Shown here: one piece after another, positions 9,896 to 19,380 of the stretch
Layout: each line of letters opens with the position of its first letter
How positions within the stretch are numbered: position 1 is the first letter of the stretch
Assembly (NCBI GenBank): GCA_946414655.1
Contig: CAMKPL010000003.1
Coordinates: 76,770 to 140,769 of the forward strand
DNA length: 64,000 nucleotides
Direction of reading: 5' to 3'
DNA from: an uncultured Caryophanales bacterium
Lineage (GTDB): Bacteria > Bacillota_I > Bacilli_A > RFN20 > CAG-826
The notes under the pieces: model-generated
The model's database searches: none
What the model saw: only the letters and a program-made list of their open reading frames with translations
Told to the model about the DNA's origin: nothing
Made by a program: the position numbers and the translations under genes

Positions 9896-11784
9896 TTTGA
9901 TTTTCCTTTGGTTTTTGCAGGCGATTTTTTATAAATAGCGGATTTTTGCAGGACTTTTTTATTAGGATCAATACGCTTAAAAATTGCCGCTGCAAATGAA
10001 CCAAGTTTGAATGTTAAATGATGTGGAAGTCCTTCAAAACTTCCTGGTCCTGTTTGAAGAGGTAAGCCATTATATTGATCATCTCCACCATATTCTTTTT
10101 TATCGGAGTTAAAGATTTCCTCAAATGTTCCTTCATGGAGCATTGGAATCGTATAGTTTTCATAGAAGTTAGGAGTCATGTTGTAGACAAAAACAAGAAC
10201 GTCGTTATCAACACATCTTTGAAAGGCGAAAACACTTTGGTCAGCATTGTCGACCATCAGCCATCTAAAATGGGCCGGATTATGCTCTTCAAAATACATT
10301 GCTTTTTCCTTTTGGTAGAGGAAATTTAAATCATGAACCAATTTTGTTACAGCGTTATGCATTGGGAACTGTTTCACGCCCCAAGCAAGGCCACGGGCTT
10401 CGTTCCATTCATCAAATGTCGCAAACTCGTTACCCATGAAATTGAGTTTTTTTCCTGGGTGACCAAATTGGTAGGTATAGAGGTTTCTGATCAAAGCGAA
10501 TTTCTCGTGATAATCACCCCACATTTTATTAATAATAGTTCCTTTTCCATGGACGACTTCGTCATGAGAAAGAGGAAGCATAAAGTTATCGCTATAGAAA
10601 TAAGCCATAGAGAATGTAAGCTTATTATGTTCGTATTTTTTATAAACTGGGTCTTTGGAATAATATTTTAATGTATCATTCATCCATCCAAGGTCCCATT
10701 TGTAGTCAAAACCAAGCCCACCATATTCAGTTGGTCGAGTGGTCCCGCTATAAGCTGTGGAATCTTCAGCAATCATCATCACTGAATTATGAGCGATATG
10801 CATCTTCGCATTGAGTCGTTTGATAAACTCTACCGCTCCTTCATTAGTGCCGATTGATGAGTCTCCATTGTAATATACAATGTTCGCAACAGCATCAACA
10901 CGAACTCCATCAAAATGGTAGTAATCAACAAAGTAGTTCATTGCACTCATCAAAAAGCTACGGACTGGGTCTTTGCCTAAATCAAATTGATAACTTCCCC
11001 ATGGAGAAACACGGTATTTATTAGAATATTCATATAAATATGAACCATCATATTTGCATAAAGCCCATTTGTCTTTAGCAAAGTGGACTGGAGCAAAATC
11101 AATGATGCATCCAATTCCAGCTTGATGAAGTCGGTCGACTAAAGACATGAGTTGGAATGGATTTCCATACCGAGAATCAACGGAGAAGAATCCTGTTCCT
11201 TGATAACCCCAGGAACCATCAAACGGATGTTGAACGAGAGGCATCATTTCAAGGTGTGAATAACCCATACCTTTTAGGTAAGGAATTAATCGATCAGCAA
11301 TTTCTTCGTAGGAATGGATGTGTCCATCGAATGGTTGATCAATCCAAGAACCAAGATGCATTTCATAGATGGACATTGGGGAATCAAAGTTTCTTGTTCT
11401 TTTTTTCATCCATTCGTCATCATGCCAAGAAAAATTACGAATATCAAAGAGGCGAGAACATGTTTCTGGACGAAGTTCGCTATAGAATGCGTATGGGTCA
11501 ATCTTATCAACATATTGTCCTTGAGCATTCATAAAATGGTATTTATATCTTTGATAGTTGCTTAGATTTGGGACAAAAACTTCCCAAACTCCACTATCAT
11601 CAACTCGACTCATTTTGTTTGCACCGACATCCCAGTTATTCCATTCACCAATCACCGAAACATCGTTGGCACAAGGAGCATATAAACGGAAAACGACACC
11701 ACCATCGACAAAATGAGCCCCAAAATAGTTGTGGGCCTCGATAGTCTGTCCCATTAAGAAATCGTATAGAATTCCAAATGCCAT
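9892..11784 (-). CDS. glgB: 1,4-alpha-glucan branching enzyme
   Basis: Cytosolic GH13 enzyme that makes alpha-1,6 branches in glycogen. The 630-residue length is normal. A CBM48 domain (about 20-105, VSVIGEWNNWDVG) precedes the catalytic barrel. The nucleophile Asp lies in DGVRVDAVANI, the acid/base Glu in MIAEDSTAY and the transition-state His-Asp in LPLSHDEVVHGKGT. A Lys-rich tail (KSPAKTKGKSK) ends the protein. AAGGAGATAC lies about 15 bp upstream of the chosen ATG; an internal Met 11 codons on is possible. It is downstream of malQ, consistent with a storage or maltodextrin module, though no glgA, glgC or glgP is in the window. Confidence 0.95.
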   Translation of the reverse strand: MAFGILYDFLMGQTIEAHNYFGAHFVDGGVVFRLYAPCANDVSVIGEWNNWDVGANKMSRVDDSGVWEVFVPNLSNYQRYKYHFMNAQGQYVDKIDPYAFYSELRPETCSRLFDIRNFSWHDDEWMKKRTRNFDSPMSIYEMHLGSWIDQPFDGHIHSYEEIADRLIPYLKGMGYSHLEMMPLVQHPFDGSWGYQGTGFFSVDSRYGNPFQLMSLVDRLHQAGIGCIIDFAPVHFAKDKWALCKYDGSYLYEYSNKYRVSPWGSYQFDLGKDPVRSFLMSAMNYFVDYYHFDGVRVDAVANIVYYNGDSSIGTNEGAVEFIKRLNAKMHIAHNSVMMIAEDSTAYSGTTRPTEYGGLGFDYKWDLGWMNDTLKYYSKDPVYKKYEHNKLTFSMAYFYSDNFMLPLSHDEVVHGKGTIINKMWGDYHEKFALIRNLYTYQFGHPGKKLNFMGNEFATFDEWNEARGLAWGVKQFPMHNAVTKLVHDLNFLYQKEKAMYFEEHNPAHFRWLMVDNADQSVFAFQRCVDNDVLVFVYNMTPNFYENYTIPMLHEGTFEEIFNSDKKEYGGDDQYNGLPLQTGPGSFEGLPHHLTFKLGSFAAAIFKRIDPNKKVLQKSAIYKKSPAKTKGKSK

Positions 11785-11880
11785 AAGTTTCTTTTTGTAT
11801 CTCCTTGTGATGCTTTCACTAAATTAATTTAGGCTCTGACATCATTAAAATCATACCACACATAACTGCGTCATAAAGAA

Positions 11881-11907
11881 AAATAGCGGTTTCAGCACCA
11901 CTATTTT
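11881..11907 (-). terminator. Rho-independent terminator after malQ
   Basis: Inverted repeat AAAATAG/CTATTTT with additional GT/AC pairing overlaps the malQ stop codon. On the minus strand it is followed by a short T-rich stretch, so glgB, 97 bp further on, probably has its own promoter or relies on read-through. Confidence 0.6.
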
Positions 11908-13295
11908 ACTCTTCGATATGATGGCCAACATAGTTGACTCATACTTCTTAATTTCCACTCCCAGTTTGGAGAACCCATTGTTCCTGGATAGTTCATACGA
12001 GTTTTTCCACTAAGTGAGAGAAGATCTTGCATTAGGAAAATTGTCATTTTTGATGGTTGGTTCCATACATAATGTTTAAATCCATCCGACAATGATGGAC
12101 ATTTGAATTTGTTTTTTAAAAATTGTCTTTGTTCATCGCTCAGTGATTTTAACCAACCTTTAATGGTGTTATTGTCATGAGTTCCTGGATAAACAATTTG
12201 GTTTTCATTGCTCTTTAAATTTTCATCAAAAACCATAAATTCAGTGACATACATGCCAGGCAAATTGTAGTGATTTCTTAGATCATGAACACTTTGAAAA
12301 ATATCACCCAAATCCTCTGCAATTAACGAAATATCCGGAAATTGCTGGTATAATTTGTCAAAAAAGTCGTATCTTGGTCCTTCTCTCCATTCACCACGAC
12401 GAGCATTTTCATCCTCGGCAGGAATAACACAGTACGTATCAAAAGCTCGGAAGTGATCAAGCCGAAGAATATCACAAGTTTTATATAGATTTGCTAAGCG
12501 ATGAATGAGGAAAGAATAGCCATTTTCTCTCATCTTTTCGAAGTTATAAATTGGTGTTCCCCAAAGCTGTCCGTCATCACTAAAAGCATCAGGTGGACAA
12601 CCACTAACTAAAGTTGGATGATAATTTTCATCAAGGAAAAACTCATCTTTGTGTGTCCAGCAATCAACGCTTTCTAAACCAACATAAAATGGACAATCGG
12701 CAATAATCTTGATCTCGTTTTGACGAGCGTAAGATAAAATATCTTCCCATTGCTTATAAGCAACAGCTTGACACCATTCAATAAATAGACATTCATCATC
12801 TGGAATATCTTTTGATAAATCAAAATGTTTGTCTTCCTCGCTCCATGTATTCCAAGAAGTGTTGTTGTATTTCTTTTTTAAACATGAAAAAATAGCAAAT
12901 GCTTTAACCCACGGATGGGATGATTCAAATTCCTTAACAAAGTGGATCTTTTGGTCATCATTATTGAACGCTATCTTAAGATACTTTTCTTTAAATGACC
13001 AAACTTTCTCATAATTGACTCTTCCAGAAGTTGAGCGATATTTTTTCATCTTTGGAAGAAGACCAATTTCAGTTAATTTATCTAGTGAAATGTATCTTGG
13101 TTCAATTGCTTCACTGCATGTTGACATGTATGGAGAATGTCCGGGACCAATTGGATTAAGAGGAAGGATTTGCCAGTAGGAATAATCATTCTTCTTTAGC
13201 CAATCAATAAATCGATATGCTTGGTTACCGAAATCACCGATTCCATGAGAACCAGGTAATGATGAGACTGCTAATAAAACCCCGTACTTTGACAT
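11901..13295 (-). CDS. malQ: 4-alpha-glucanotransferase (amylomaltase)
   Basis: GH77 enzyme that transfers glucan segments between maltodextrins and releases glucose. It is 464 residues, slightly short for the family. Key motifs are present: catalytic Asp region DILRLDHFRAFDTYCVIPA, Glu in LIAEDLGDI and YPGTHDNNTIKGW. The N-terminal GVLLAVSSLPGSHGIGDFG is the family signature. It begins one base before the end of the upstream HAD gene, so the two form one transcription unit. Together with glgB downstream it supports cytosolic glycogen or maltodextrin turnover. Confidence 0.95.
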   Translation of the reverse strand: MSKYGVLLAVSSLPGSHGIGDFGNQAYRFIDWLKKNDYSYWQILPLNPIGPGHSPYMSTCSEAIEPRYISLDKLTEIGLLPKMKKYRSTSGRVNYEKVWSFKEKYLKIAFNNDDQKIHFVKEFESSHPWVKAFAIFSCLKKKYNNTSWNTWSEEDKHFDLSKDIPDDECLFIEWCQAVAYKQWEDILSYARQNEIKIIADCPFYVGLESVDCWTHKDEFFLDENYHPTLVSGCPPDAFSDDGQLWGTPIYNFEKMRENGYSFLIHRLANLYKTCDILRLDHFRAFDTYCVIPAEDENARRGEWREGPRYDFFDKLYQQFPDISLIAEDLGDIFQSVHDLRNHYNLPGMYVTEFMVFDENLKSNENQIVYPGTHDNNTIKGWLKSLSDEQRQFLKNKFKCPSLSDGFKHYVWNQPSKMTIFLMQDLLSLSGKTRMNYPGTMGSPNWEWKLRSMSQLCWPSYRRVK

Positions 13296-14096
13296 TTAGA
13301 TAACCTTGAAATACTTTAGAGCTTTCTTTACGCCATGGCAATCAATATGTGTGGTGACATATGAGGCATGTGACTTAGCTTTTTCAACACCGTTTTCCAT
13401 TGCAGCACTATACTTGCAAAGTTTAAACATTGACACATCTTGAACATCATCTCCAAGAGCAAGTGCGTTCTCTTTCTTTAATCCGTAATAGTCGAGTACT
13501 TTTTGAATACCGTCACTCTTTTGAATAACGTGGTCACGAATATCCAAAGCGTATGGAAATAAACGGAAAGCATCAAGCCCTGGATGAGCGATTTCACCAA
13601 CAATTTCTGGATCTTTATCTTCTGTGCAAAACAATAGCAATCCTGAGATATTTTCTCCATTATAACCGCGAATTGCTGGTATTTTTTCAAAATAGAAATC
13701 GAAATAATGTTGGGCGACTTCATTGATTGGCTCGGAGATCCATCGTTCATATTCTGAGACGAATTGAATAACGATATCTTTCTTCTTGGCGATGTCACAA
13801 ATCTTGCGCACTAATTCAGGTTTCATGTAATCGTGATGGATGATTTTATCGCCAATAAAAATAAGAGCACCGTTAGCTAAAATCATTCCATCAGGCTTAA
13901 ATTCTTCAAAGAATCCGGTTAACTTAAGAGACTCGTGAGGACGAGCGGTTGCAATAAAAACTTTCACACCGTTTTTCTGGGCTTTTTTAAGAGCTTTTAA
14001 ACTCTTCTTATCATAGACGTGTTTTCCGTGTCCATGATTTAAAATGGTCCAGTCAACATCTGTAAAGATAATTTTTATCTCGGAATTCTTTTTCAT
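13296..14096 (-). CDS. Cof-type HAD-superfamily phosphatase
   Basis: Cytosolic phosphatase of 266 residues, HAD IIB (Cof) class. Motif I is FTDVDWTIL (nucleophile Asp), motif II lies in FIATARP and motif IV is ALGDDVQDVSMF, with a C2 cap between. A longer frame runs to 14153 but crosses the upstream terminator, so ATG 14096 is preferred. A TATAAT box on the minus strand ends only 9 bp before this ATG and no Shine-Dalgarno is seen, so the mRNA is probably leaderless. malQ follows directly; a sugar-phosphate substrate is plausible but unproven. Confidence 0.85.
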   Translation of the reverse strand: MKKNSEIKIIFTDVDWTILNHGHGKHVYDKKSLKALKKAQKNGVKVFIATARPHESLKLTGFFEEFKPDGMILANGALIFIGDKIIHHDYMKPELVRKICDIAKKKDIVIQFVSEYERWISEPINEVAQHYFDFYFEKIPAIRGYNGENISGLLLFCTEDKDPEIVGEIAHPGLDAFRLFPYALDIRDHVIQKSDGIQKVLDYYGLKKENALALGDDVQDVSMFKLCKYSAAMENGVEKAKSHASYVTTHIDCHGVKKALKYFKVI

Positions 14097-14127
14097 TTCG
14101 TAAATATTATAACGATACTTTTTAAAA

Positions 14128-14152
14128 AGAAAACGAGCAATGCTCGCTTTCA
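14128..14152 (-). terminator. Terminator after the Cthe_2159-like gene
   Basis: Stem CGAGC/GCTCG with loop AAT, followed on the minus strand by TTTTCTTTTT. It lies 9 bp after the stop of the gene ending at 14161 and argues against the longer start of the HAD gene. Confidence 0.75.
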
Positions 14153-14160
14153 ATCATTTT

Positions 14161-15972
14161 TTAGTGCCAGCCACCAGGTCCGCCGCCTTGCCCACCACCA
14201 GATGAACCAACTTTCGTTAAGGAGGAAGTCATATTAATATCAACAACTTCATTTTCTCCGTTAAAGATAGTATAAGTTTTGCCAACGCTCATTCCTGGGG
14301 CAGAGAAAATAATTTGCGTGCAAGATAATTTAAGAGTGTATGTAAATAAGGCATTATCATCATCAGCTGCATCAGTCACACTGATTAGAGAATTAGCTGC
14401 TTGTGATGAACCTGAATAAATAAATGTTGGTTGCGTAGCGGTCATGTTTTCTAACATTCCATTATTTGAACAAGCAAAAACAATACCACCATTGATGTTT
14501 ATTCGGTCTGCATCTAAAGATCCGTTTCCACTTCCTGGTCCTTCAACAATGACCGTTCCACCATTGATATTTAAAGTTGTGTTGGCATCCAAGCCATCTC
14601 CACCTGCTTTGCAGCGGACATAGCCATTATTAATTGTGCAAACATATGAATTTCCGTAATCTGATGCAGCATTAATGCCATCATCTTGGCTATTCACGAC
14701 GATGTTTGTATTTTCTCCATCAATCGTAACGTTTTGTCCTTCAATTCCTTCATAAGAGTCATTAACAACGATTGAGGCATTGTTAATGATTGTATTGTAA
14801 TCAGCGTGAATTGCATCATCGCTTGTAGTGATGGTTAAATTCACACTTTCTATAGAAACTTTTCCATAATTTGTGTGAACAGCATCATCTGTTGAATTAA
14901 GTGTGATGGTTGATAAACCTCTTAATGTAATGGCGTAATCACCAGGGGTAACTTCGTGTTCAACGCTTTCGCTATCACTATATTTAATCGGACCAGCTTT
15001 CAGAGCCTTAACCGAGGTAGTTAGAGCATAACGAGAACTATAAGATGTGTGGCTATCACTAGCGATTCGTTTATATTGAGAATTCCACTTGTAATCATCA
15101 TCAGTGAGTTCATATGTTGCTTTTTCAGAATAAGGAACAAATGTTCCTGTTAAAGAAACATTAATAGTTCCACCATAAATATCAATGTAAGTGCTGGCTT
15201 GAATTCCATCTCCTTTACCATTGATCGTTAGGTTAACATCCTTAAGATAAACATAACCTTTAGTGGATGAATATGTTTCTGCCTCGTATTCGGTTTGAAT
15301 TCCATCTCCGTCTGTAGCTGAACAGTTTAGAGTACAGCCACTAGCAACAAGTGTTTCAGCAGTAATTGCGTGTTTAGCAGATGTGGCATTAATTGTGACT
15401 CCGCTAATTGTTAGAGTTTCACTGACCTTAATTGCGCTCTTTTGTTTTGATTCAACATTCAATGTTCCATTGCCTGAAATAAACAAATTTCCTTTGATAT
15501 GAAGGGCGTTTTTATCAGCAAAATCATTAATAATTGAATTTGTAGATCCATTAATAACTACTAAATGAACAATAATACCCTTATTTTTGTTTGATAAAGC
15601 AATACCTGTTGAGCTATTGATTGTTGCTCCATCAAGATAGATATAAACTTCTGAACTACTTGGAGCAGTAATCTCGACATAATCATAATCACCTTTTAAG
15701 GTGTAATTACCGGCAGACGTGATTTCTGTTCCTTCCACTGTTTCACGTTCATCCTCAGTCGGAACAATATGACTTTGTTCATCGTCAATTGTTTGTTGAT
15801 GTTCTTGGTCTTCTGCTGTTTGACTTGTTTCGTCACTTGTAATGCTAGTGATAGGATCGGAATCGTGTTCTGCTTTGGAATTTCTTTTAACTCGGCGTTT
15901 GGTTGTTCCACAAGACGCTAAAAGAAGAGGTATTAATATAAGTGATAGAAAGGTATAGGAATGCTTTTCCAT
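14161..15972 (-). CDS. Cthe_2159-type (DUF4353) beta-helix lipoprotein
   Basis: Surface lipoprotein of 603 residues with lipobox LLASC. After an acidic, Ser/Thr/Gln-rich linker (about 25-85) the rest is a repetitive beta-strand pattern with units such as INGGTVIVEG, INNGYVRCKAGGDGLDA and SDDAIHADY. This is characteristic of the carbohydrate-binding beta-helix family PF14262, whose founding member Cthe_2159 binds acidic plant glycans. The tail is Gly-rich (GGGQGGGPGGWH). It stands alone with its own terminator. Glycan binding is inferred from the family; the ligand is unknown. Confidence 0.8.
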   Translation of the reverse strand: MEKHSYTFLSLILIPLLLASCGTTKRRVKRNSKAEHDSDPITSITSDETSQTAEDQEHQQTIDDEQSHIVPTEDERETVEGTEITSAGNYTLKGDYDYVEITAPSSSEVYIYLDGATINSSTGIALSNKNKGIIVHLVVINGSTNSIINDFADKNALHIKGNLFISGNGTLNVESKQKSAIKVSETLTISGVTINATSAKHAITAETLVASGCTLNCSATDGDGIQTEYEAETYSSTKGYVYLKDVNLTINGKGDGIQASTYIDIYGGTINVSLTGTFVPYSEKATYELTDDDYKWNSQYKRIASDSHTSYSSRYALTTSVKALKAGPIKYSDSESVEHEVTPGDYAITLRGLSTITLNSTDDAVHTNYGKVSIESVNLTITTSDDAIHADYNTIINNASIVVNDSYEGIEGQNVTIDGENTNIVVNSQDDGINAASDYGNSYVCTINNGYVRCKAGGDGLDANTTLNINGGTVIVEGPGSGNGSLDADRININGGIVFACSNNGMLENMTATQPTFIYSGSSQAANSLISVTDAADDDNALFTYTLKLSCTQIIFSAPGMSVGKTYTIFNGENEVVDINMTSSLTKVGSSGGGQGGGPGGWH

Positions 15973-16079
15973 AGTTAGTCTCCACTAACAATATACATTA
16001 TTATTAATGTGCGCGTAAGTTTAATTTTATTTTTCATAAAATATTGTCTATTATTTAGTTGTTCAAAAGGAGAAATATT

Positions 16080-16559
16080 ATGAGCGTTTATGATTTTACT
16101 GTAAAAGACCAAAAGGGCGAAGATTGCTCTTTATCAAAATATAAAGGAAAAGTTCTTTTAATTGTTAACACCGCAACAAAATGCGGATTTACCAAACAAT
16201 ATTCGGAGCTTGAAGAACTTTACGAAAAATATGCCGATCAAGGATTTGAAATTCTTGATTTCCCATGCAACCAATTCTTTCACCAAGCTCCAGGAAGCGA
16301 TGAAGAAATTAATAGTTTCTGTAGTTTAAACTTTGGAACCAAATTCCCAAGATTTAAAAAGATTGAAGTCAGCGGAGATAACGCAGATCCATTATTCGTT
16401 TATCTTTGTAAACAAAATGAAAAGGGCAAAGTGAAAAAAGTGAAATGGAACTTTACCAAATTTTTAATTGGAAAAGATGGTAATTTTGTCGAACGTTTTG
16501 AACCAACTTCTAAACCATCATCCTTTGAAGATAAAATCGTTGCAGAATTAAAGAAATAA
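16080..16559 (+). CDS. gpx: Glutathione peroxidase-family thiol peroxidase
   Basis: Cytosolic peroxidase of 159 residues. The peroxidatic Cys lies in NTATKCGFTKQY, where eukaryotic enzymes have selenocysteine, and the partner Gln and Trp lie in DFPCNQF and KWNFTKF. Such bacterial BsaA-type enzymes usually use thioredoxin rather than glutathione. ATG 16080 is chosen because AAAAGGAGAAATATT precedes it; the upstream in-frame ATG overlaps this Shine-Dalgarno. A hairpin with the recurring AATTGC loop starts at the stop codon. Confidence 0.93.
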   Translation: MSVYDFTVKDQKGEDCSLSKYKGKVLLIVNTATKCGFTKQYSELEELYEKYADQGFEILDFPCNQFFHQAPGSDEEINSFCSLNFGTKFPRFKKIEVSGDNADPLFVYLCKQNEKGKVKKVKWNFTKFLIGKDGNFVERFEPTSKPSSFEDKIVAELKK

Positions 16560-16574
16560 CCGAAAATTGCTGGT
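16559..16574 (+). terminator. Hairpin with AATTGC loop between gpx and the CDF gene
   Basis: Short stem ACCG/TGGT with the 8-nt loop AAAATTGC, followed by AATTTT. It is the weakest member of the recurring NNAATTGC-loop family and lies directly before the ATG of the next gene, which has no Shine-Dalgarno, so it could attenuate as well as terminate. Confidence 0.5.
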
Positions 16575-16580
16575 AATTTT

Positions 16581-17684
16581 ATGAATCGAGAGAAAACTAT
16601 TATTCGCACCAGTATTGTTGGAATTCTTGCCAATATTTTTCTTGTGATTGGCAAAGCTATTATTGGGGTTATTGCACATAGTGTTGCGATTATTACTGAC
16701 GCCATTAATAACTTATCCGATTCCTTATCTAGTACGATCACGATTATTGGTACAAAATTGTCCAATAAAAAACCTGATAAAAAACATCCATATGGTCATG
16801 GACGTGTTGAGTATTTAACAAGTCTGATTATTGGGATGATTGTTTTAGCTGCTGGAGTGATGGCGATTTATGAATCCATTAAATCGTTAATTGAAAATCC
16901 GGTAGTTGAGCATAGCATTGCTTCGCTAATTGTTATTGGTGCCGCAATTATCGTCAAAATTGTTGTTTCTTTCTACTTTACAAAAATTGGTAAGAAAGTT
17001 AATTCTGAACCTTTAAAAGCGAGCGGAAAAGATGCATTTTTTGATGCATTACTTTCAGTAGCAACATTAATCGGTATAGGAACTTCTCTTATTTGGGGAA
17101 TCAACATTGAAGGATATATCGGTATCTTAATCGGTTTATTTATTCTTAAAACAGCTTATGAAATTCTTCATGATGGAATTTCTCTCATTATTGGAGAAAG
17201 AGCATCCCAAGAAGAAATCGATACAATTAAACGTTTAGTTTGTTCCTTTAAGGAAGTTAAAGGAGCATATGACCTAATTATTAATAATTATGGTACTGAA
17301 AGAATCATTGCATCGATTCATATTGAAGTAGATGACAAGATGAACGCGGTTGAAATCCACCACTTAACTAGAAGTATCGCTGCCAAAGTTTATGCCGAAA
17401 CTGGCGCGGTTCTTACTGTTGGAATCTATGCCACAAACGAAACTAATCCAGAAGTAAAGGAAATCAAAGATTTCGTCTATGATTTAGTTAAGAAAGACCA
17501 AGATATTATCCAAGTTCATGGTTTCTATCTTGACGAAGAAAAGAAACTTATTACTTTTGATTTAATCTTTGATTTTAAATATGACAAACCGCAAGCAAAG
17601 ATTGCTTCAATTATTTCTTTATTAAAAGAAAAGTATCCTGCTTATACATTCTTTGTTGTGCAGGATACGGATTTCTCTGATTAA
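16581..17684 (+). CDS. Cation diffusion facilitator family metal exporter
   Basis: Membrane antiporter of 367 residues exporting divalent metals (Zn, Mn, Fe or Co) in exchange for protons. Six membrane segments cover about residues 10-205. Signature motifs are DAINNLSDSLSS in the second helix and HPYGHGRVEYL after it, which contribute metal ligands. The cytosolic C-terminal region is long, about 160 residues, and appears to hold two ferredoxin-like units. No Shine-Dalgarno is visible before the ATG; it follows gpx by 21 bp. With gpx and the nearby DtxR-type regulator this suggests a metal and oxidative-stress neighbourhood. Confidence 0.9.
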   Translation: MNREKTIIRTSIVGILANIFLVIGKAIIGVIAHSVAIITDAINNLSDSLSSTITIIGTKLSNKKPDKKHPYGHGRVEYLTSLIIGMIVLAAGVMAIYESIKSLIENPVVEHSIASLIVIGAAIIVKIVVSFYFTKIGKKVNSEPLKASGKDAFFDALLSVATLIGIGTSLIWGINIEGYIGILIGLFILKTAYEILHDGISLIIGERASQEEIDTIKRLVCSFKEVKGAYDLIINNYGTERIIASIHIEVDDKMNAVEIHHLTRSIAAKVYAETGAVLTVGIYATNETNPEVKEIKDFVYDLVKKDQDIIQVHGFYLDEEKKLITFDLIFDFKYDKPQAKIASIISLLKEKYPAYTFFVVQDTDFSD

Positions 17685-17694
17685 TTAAATAATC

Positions 17695-18717
17695 TTATTT
17701 TAATGTATAAGTTAGACGATAAAGCGTCATTACTTTCATCATCTCTGTTTCACTACTTTGGTATGGAGCAAAACCATCTTTATCATGGTTATACATCATC
17801 CAGCCATCACCGATGGTGACAGTTCTCATATCCCAAACATTATTATCTAAATCAAAGGAAATATACCATAAGGTATTAGACTTCTTTGGCTGGTTTTCCC
17901 AGTGGATTTTAGCTTCGTTTGTAAACGCTAAATAAGGCTCATCAAGTTCAGGAACTTCAAGGTTATAACCTTCTCTACCACGATAATCCTCTCCTAAGAT
18001 AAATTTTGCTGCACCAGAAGCATCGGTTATTTGTGATTTATCACTATTATATGTAACGCTGGTAGCATGAAGATAACTTCCAGTAGATTCGGTTGTTGCT
18101 GCTTTATTAAACTCTGGACAAGCGATAATTAATTGGTCTCCTGATTGAAGGTTGTCGCTAGCACCAAGTCGATTCCAAGTTTTGTTAAAATCAGAATCGT
18201 TGTTATAACAAACAATACGACACGATGCAGATAAATTATCGACAATTGTTGTACATGTTAAAGTCACAATTCCTTTTTGTTTCGCGGTAATTCGACCATA
18301 TTGGTCAGCTTCTGCGATCGAGTGATCAGATGTGTCCCAGGTTAAAGGATTATCAAATTCTTCACCAGAGTGGCCTTCAGCATAAACAACATCAACAATT
18401 GGAGCGGATGATTTTGTTGAACTAACTTTAACTGTTTCTGGATACCAACGAATAAAAATTCCCTCAAAGACCTCTCCACCTGGAGGATCAATTTCAGAAG
18501 AACTTGATGAAGTTCCACTGGAACTACTGCTTGGGGGAATTTGCGTCGTTAAAGAGGTGCCAGATGATAGGGCGATTTGGCTAGATGAGTCTCCTTCACG
18601 AGAAGTCGTTTCAGAATGAATGGAACTTTCTTTAGATGTTTTCTTTTTCGGTGTTGTTTTACACCCACCTAGAAGAAGAGAAACAACTAACAAAGGAAGA
18701 ATAACTGCTTTTTTCAT
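17695..18717 (-). CDS. Ser-rich lipoprotein with Ig-like domain
   Basis: Predicted surface lipoprotein of 340 residues. Signal peptide MKKAVILPLLVVSLLLGGC is followed by a Lys/Ser/Thr-rich linker to about residue 85, then a Big_2-like segment (AEADQYGRITAKQKGIVTLT). The remaining part, about 180-340, contains YLHATSVTYN and TLWYISFDLDNNVWDMRTV and matches no family I recognise. It converges on the CDF gene with only 10 bp between and no obvious terminator. Function unknown. Confidence 0.7.
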   Translation of the reverse strand: MKKAVILPLLVVSLLLGGCKTTPKKKTSKESSIHSETTSREGDSSSQIALSSGTSLTTQIPPSSSSSGTSSSSSEIDPPGGEVFEGIFIRWYPETVKVSSTKSSAPIVDVVYAEGHSGEEFDNPLTWDTSDHSIAEADQYGRITAKQKGIVTLTCTTIVDNLSASCRIVCYNNDSDFNKTWNRLGASDNLQSGDQLIIACPEFNKAATTESTGSYLHATSVTYNSDKSQITDASGAAKFILGEDYRGREGYNLEVPELDEPYLAFTNEAKIHWENQPKKSNTLWYISFDLDNNVWDMRTVTIGDGWMMYNHDKDGFAPYQSSETEMMKVMTLYRLTYTLK

Positions 18718-18736
18718 TGCTTAATATTATACGTAT

Positions 18737-18752
18737 GAAATATTAATATTTC
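18737..18752. promoter_or_regulatory. Perfect 16-bp palindrome in a divergent promoter region
   Basis: GAAATATTAATATTTC is a perfect inverted repeat between the start of the lipoprotein (18717) and the DtxR-type regulator (18819). It could be an operator shared by both, but it is very AT-rich and chance is not excluded. Confidence 0.35.
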
Positions 18753-18818
18753 AATGTTAAGAGAGGATAAAAGAGACTCTTGTTTTAAAATTTAAATTTG
18801 TTAATATCTAATCACCAT

Positions 18819-19199
18819 ATGAGAAAACATGAATCTCGTGAGGACTATTTAGTAGCCATCCTCCAAGTTTCTAATGAAAAAGATTTTGTGCGTTCAATTG
18901 ATGTTGCACGGACGATGAGTTTTTCTAAACCTTCAGTTTCAATTGCTATGACAAAACTTTCTGATGAAAAATTGATTAAGATTGATCAAAAAGGACACAT
19001 CCATCTAACTGAAGAAGGTTACAACATTGCTTCCAAAGTTTATGAAAGACATAAAAAAGTCGCGAAGTTGCTTGTAAGTCTTGGTGTCTCTGAAGAAACG
19101 GCTTATGAAGACGCGTGTAAATTAGAACATGACTTCTCTGATGAAACGTGGCAAATCATTAAGAAGCACATTGAAAACGTCATTGGAAAAATTGATTAA
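18819..19199 (+). CDS. DtxR/MntR-family metal-dependent transcriptional regulator
   Basis: DNA-binding repressor of 126 residues. The winged HTH covers about 5-65 (RSIDVARTMSFSKPSVSIAM), followed by the dimerisation and metal-binding domain (AYEDACKLEHDFSDET), whose Glu/His positions correspond to MntR ligands. There is no SH3-like domain, so it resembles MntR more than DtxR. A longer TTG start at 18798 is possible, but ATG 18819 aligns better with the family start; neither has a clear Shine-Dalgarno. A DtxR-like box occurs 6 kb away at 24908 and the metal exporter lies just to the left. Confidence 0.88.
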   Translation: MRKHESREDYLVAILQVSNEKDFVRSIDVARTMSFSKPSVSIAMTKLSDEKLIKIDQKGHIHLTEEGYNIASKVYERHKKVAKLLVSLGVSEETAYEDACKLEHDFSDETWQIIKKHIENVIGKID

Positions 19200-19225
19200 A
19201 AATAATTAACTTAGTTAATTAAAGA

Positions 19226-19254
19226 AGAGAGAATTCAAATTTCTCTCTTTTTTT
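19226..19254 (+). terminator. Terminator after the DtxR-type regulator
   Basis: Stem AGAGAGAA/TTCTCTCT with an 8-nt spacer, followed by TTTTTTT. A strong rho-independent terminator. Confidence 0.85.
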
Positions 19255-19327
19255 GAACACTTTTCCTCATTTTTTACGAATAAAGATAATATGAGGAAAT
19301 TTCGTGTTAGACCACCTTAGATTTTAT

Positions 19328-19363
19328 AAATTCGTACGATTTGTTTTGTAAATCGTGCGATTT
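19328..19363 (+). promoter_or_regulatory. Twin palindromic operators of the toxin-antitoxin operon
   Basis: Two near-identical palindromes, AAATTCGTACGATTT (19328-19342) and AAATCGTGCGATTT (19350-19363), have centres about 21 bp apart, two helical turns. They lie immediately upstream of AATGGAGGT and the antitoxin ATG. This is the usual layout for autoregulation by a Phd/YefM antitoxin with its toxin. Confidence 0.7.
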
Positions 19364-19380
19364 AATTTTACAATGGAGGT

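Noticed and set aside
14097..14153. Longer start for the HAD phosphatase at 14153
   Set aside because: It would read through the terminator of the preceding gene, and the promoter -10 box lies downstream of it.
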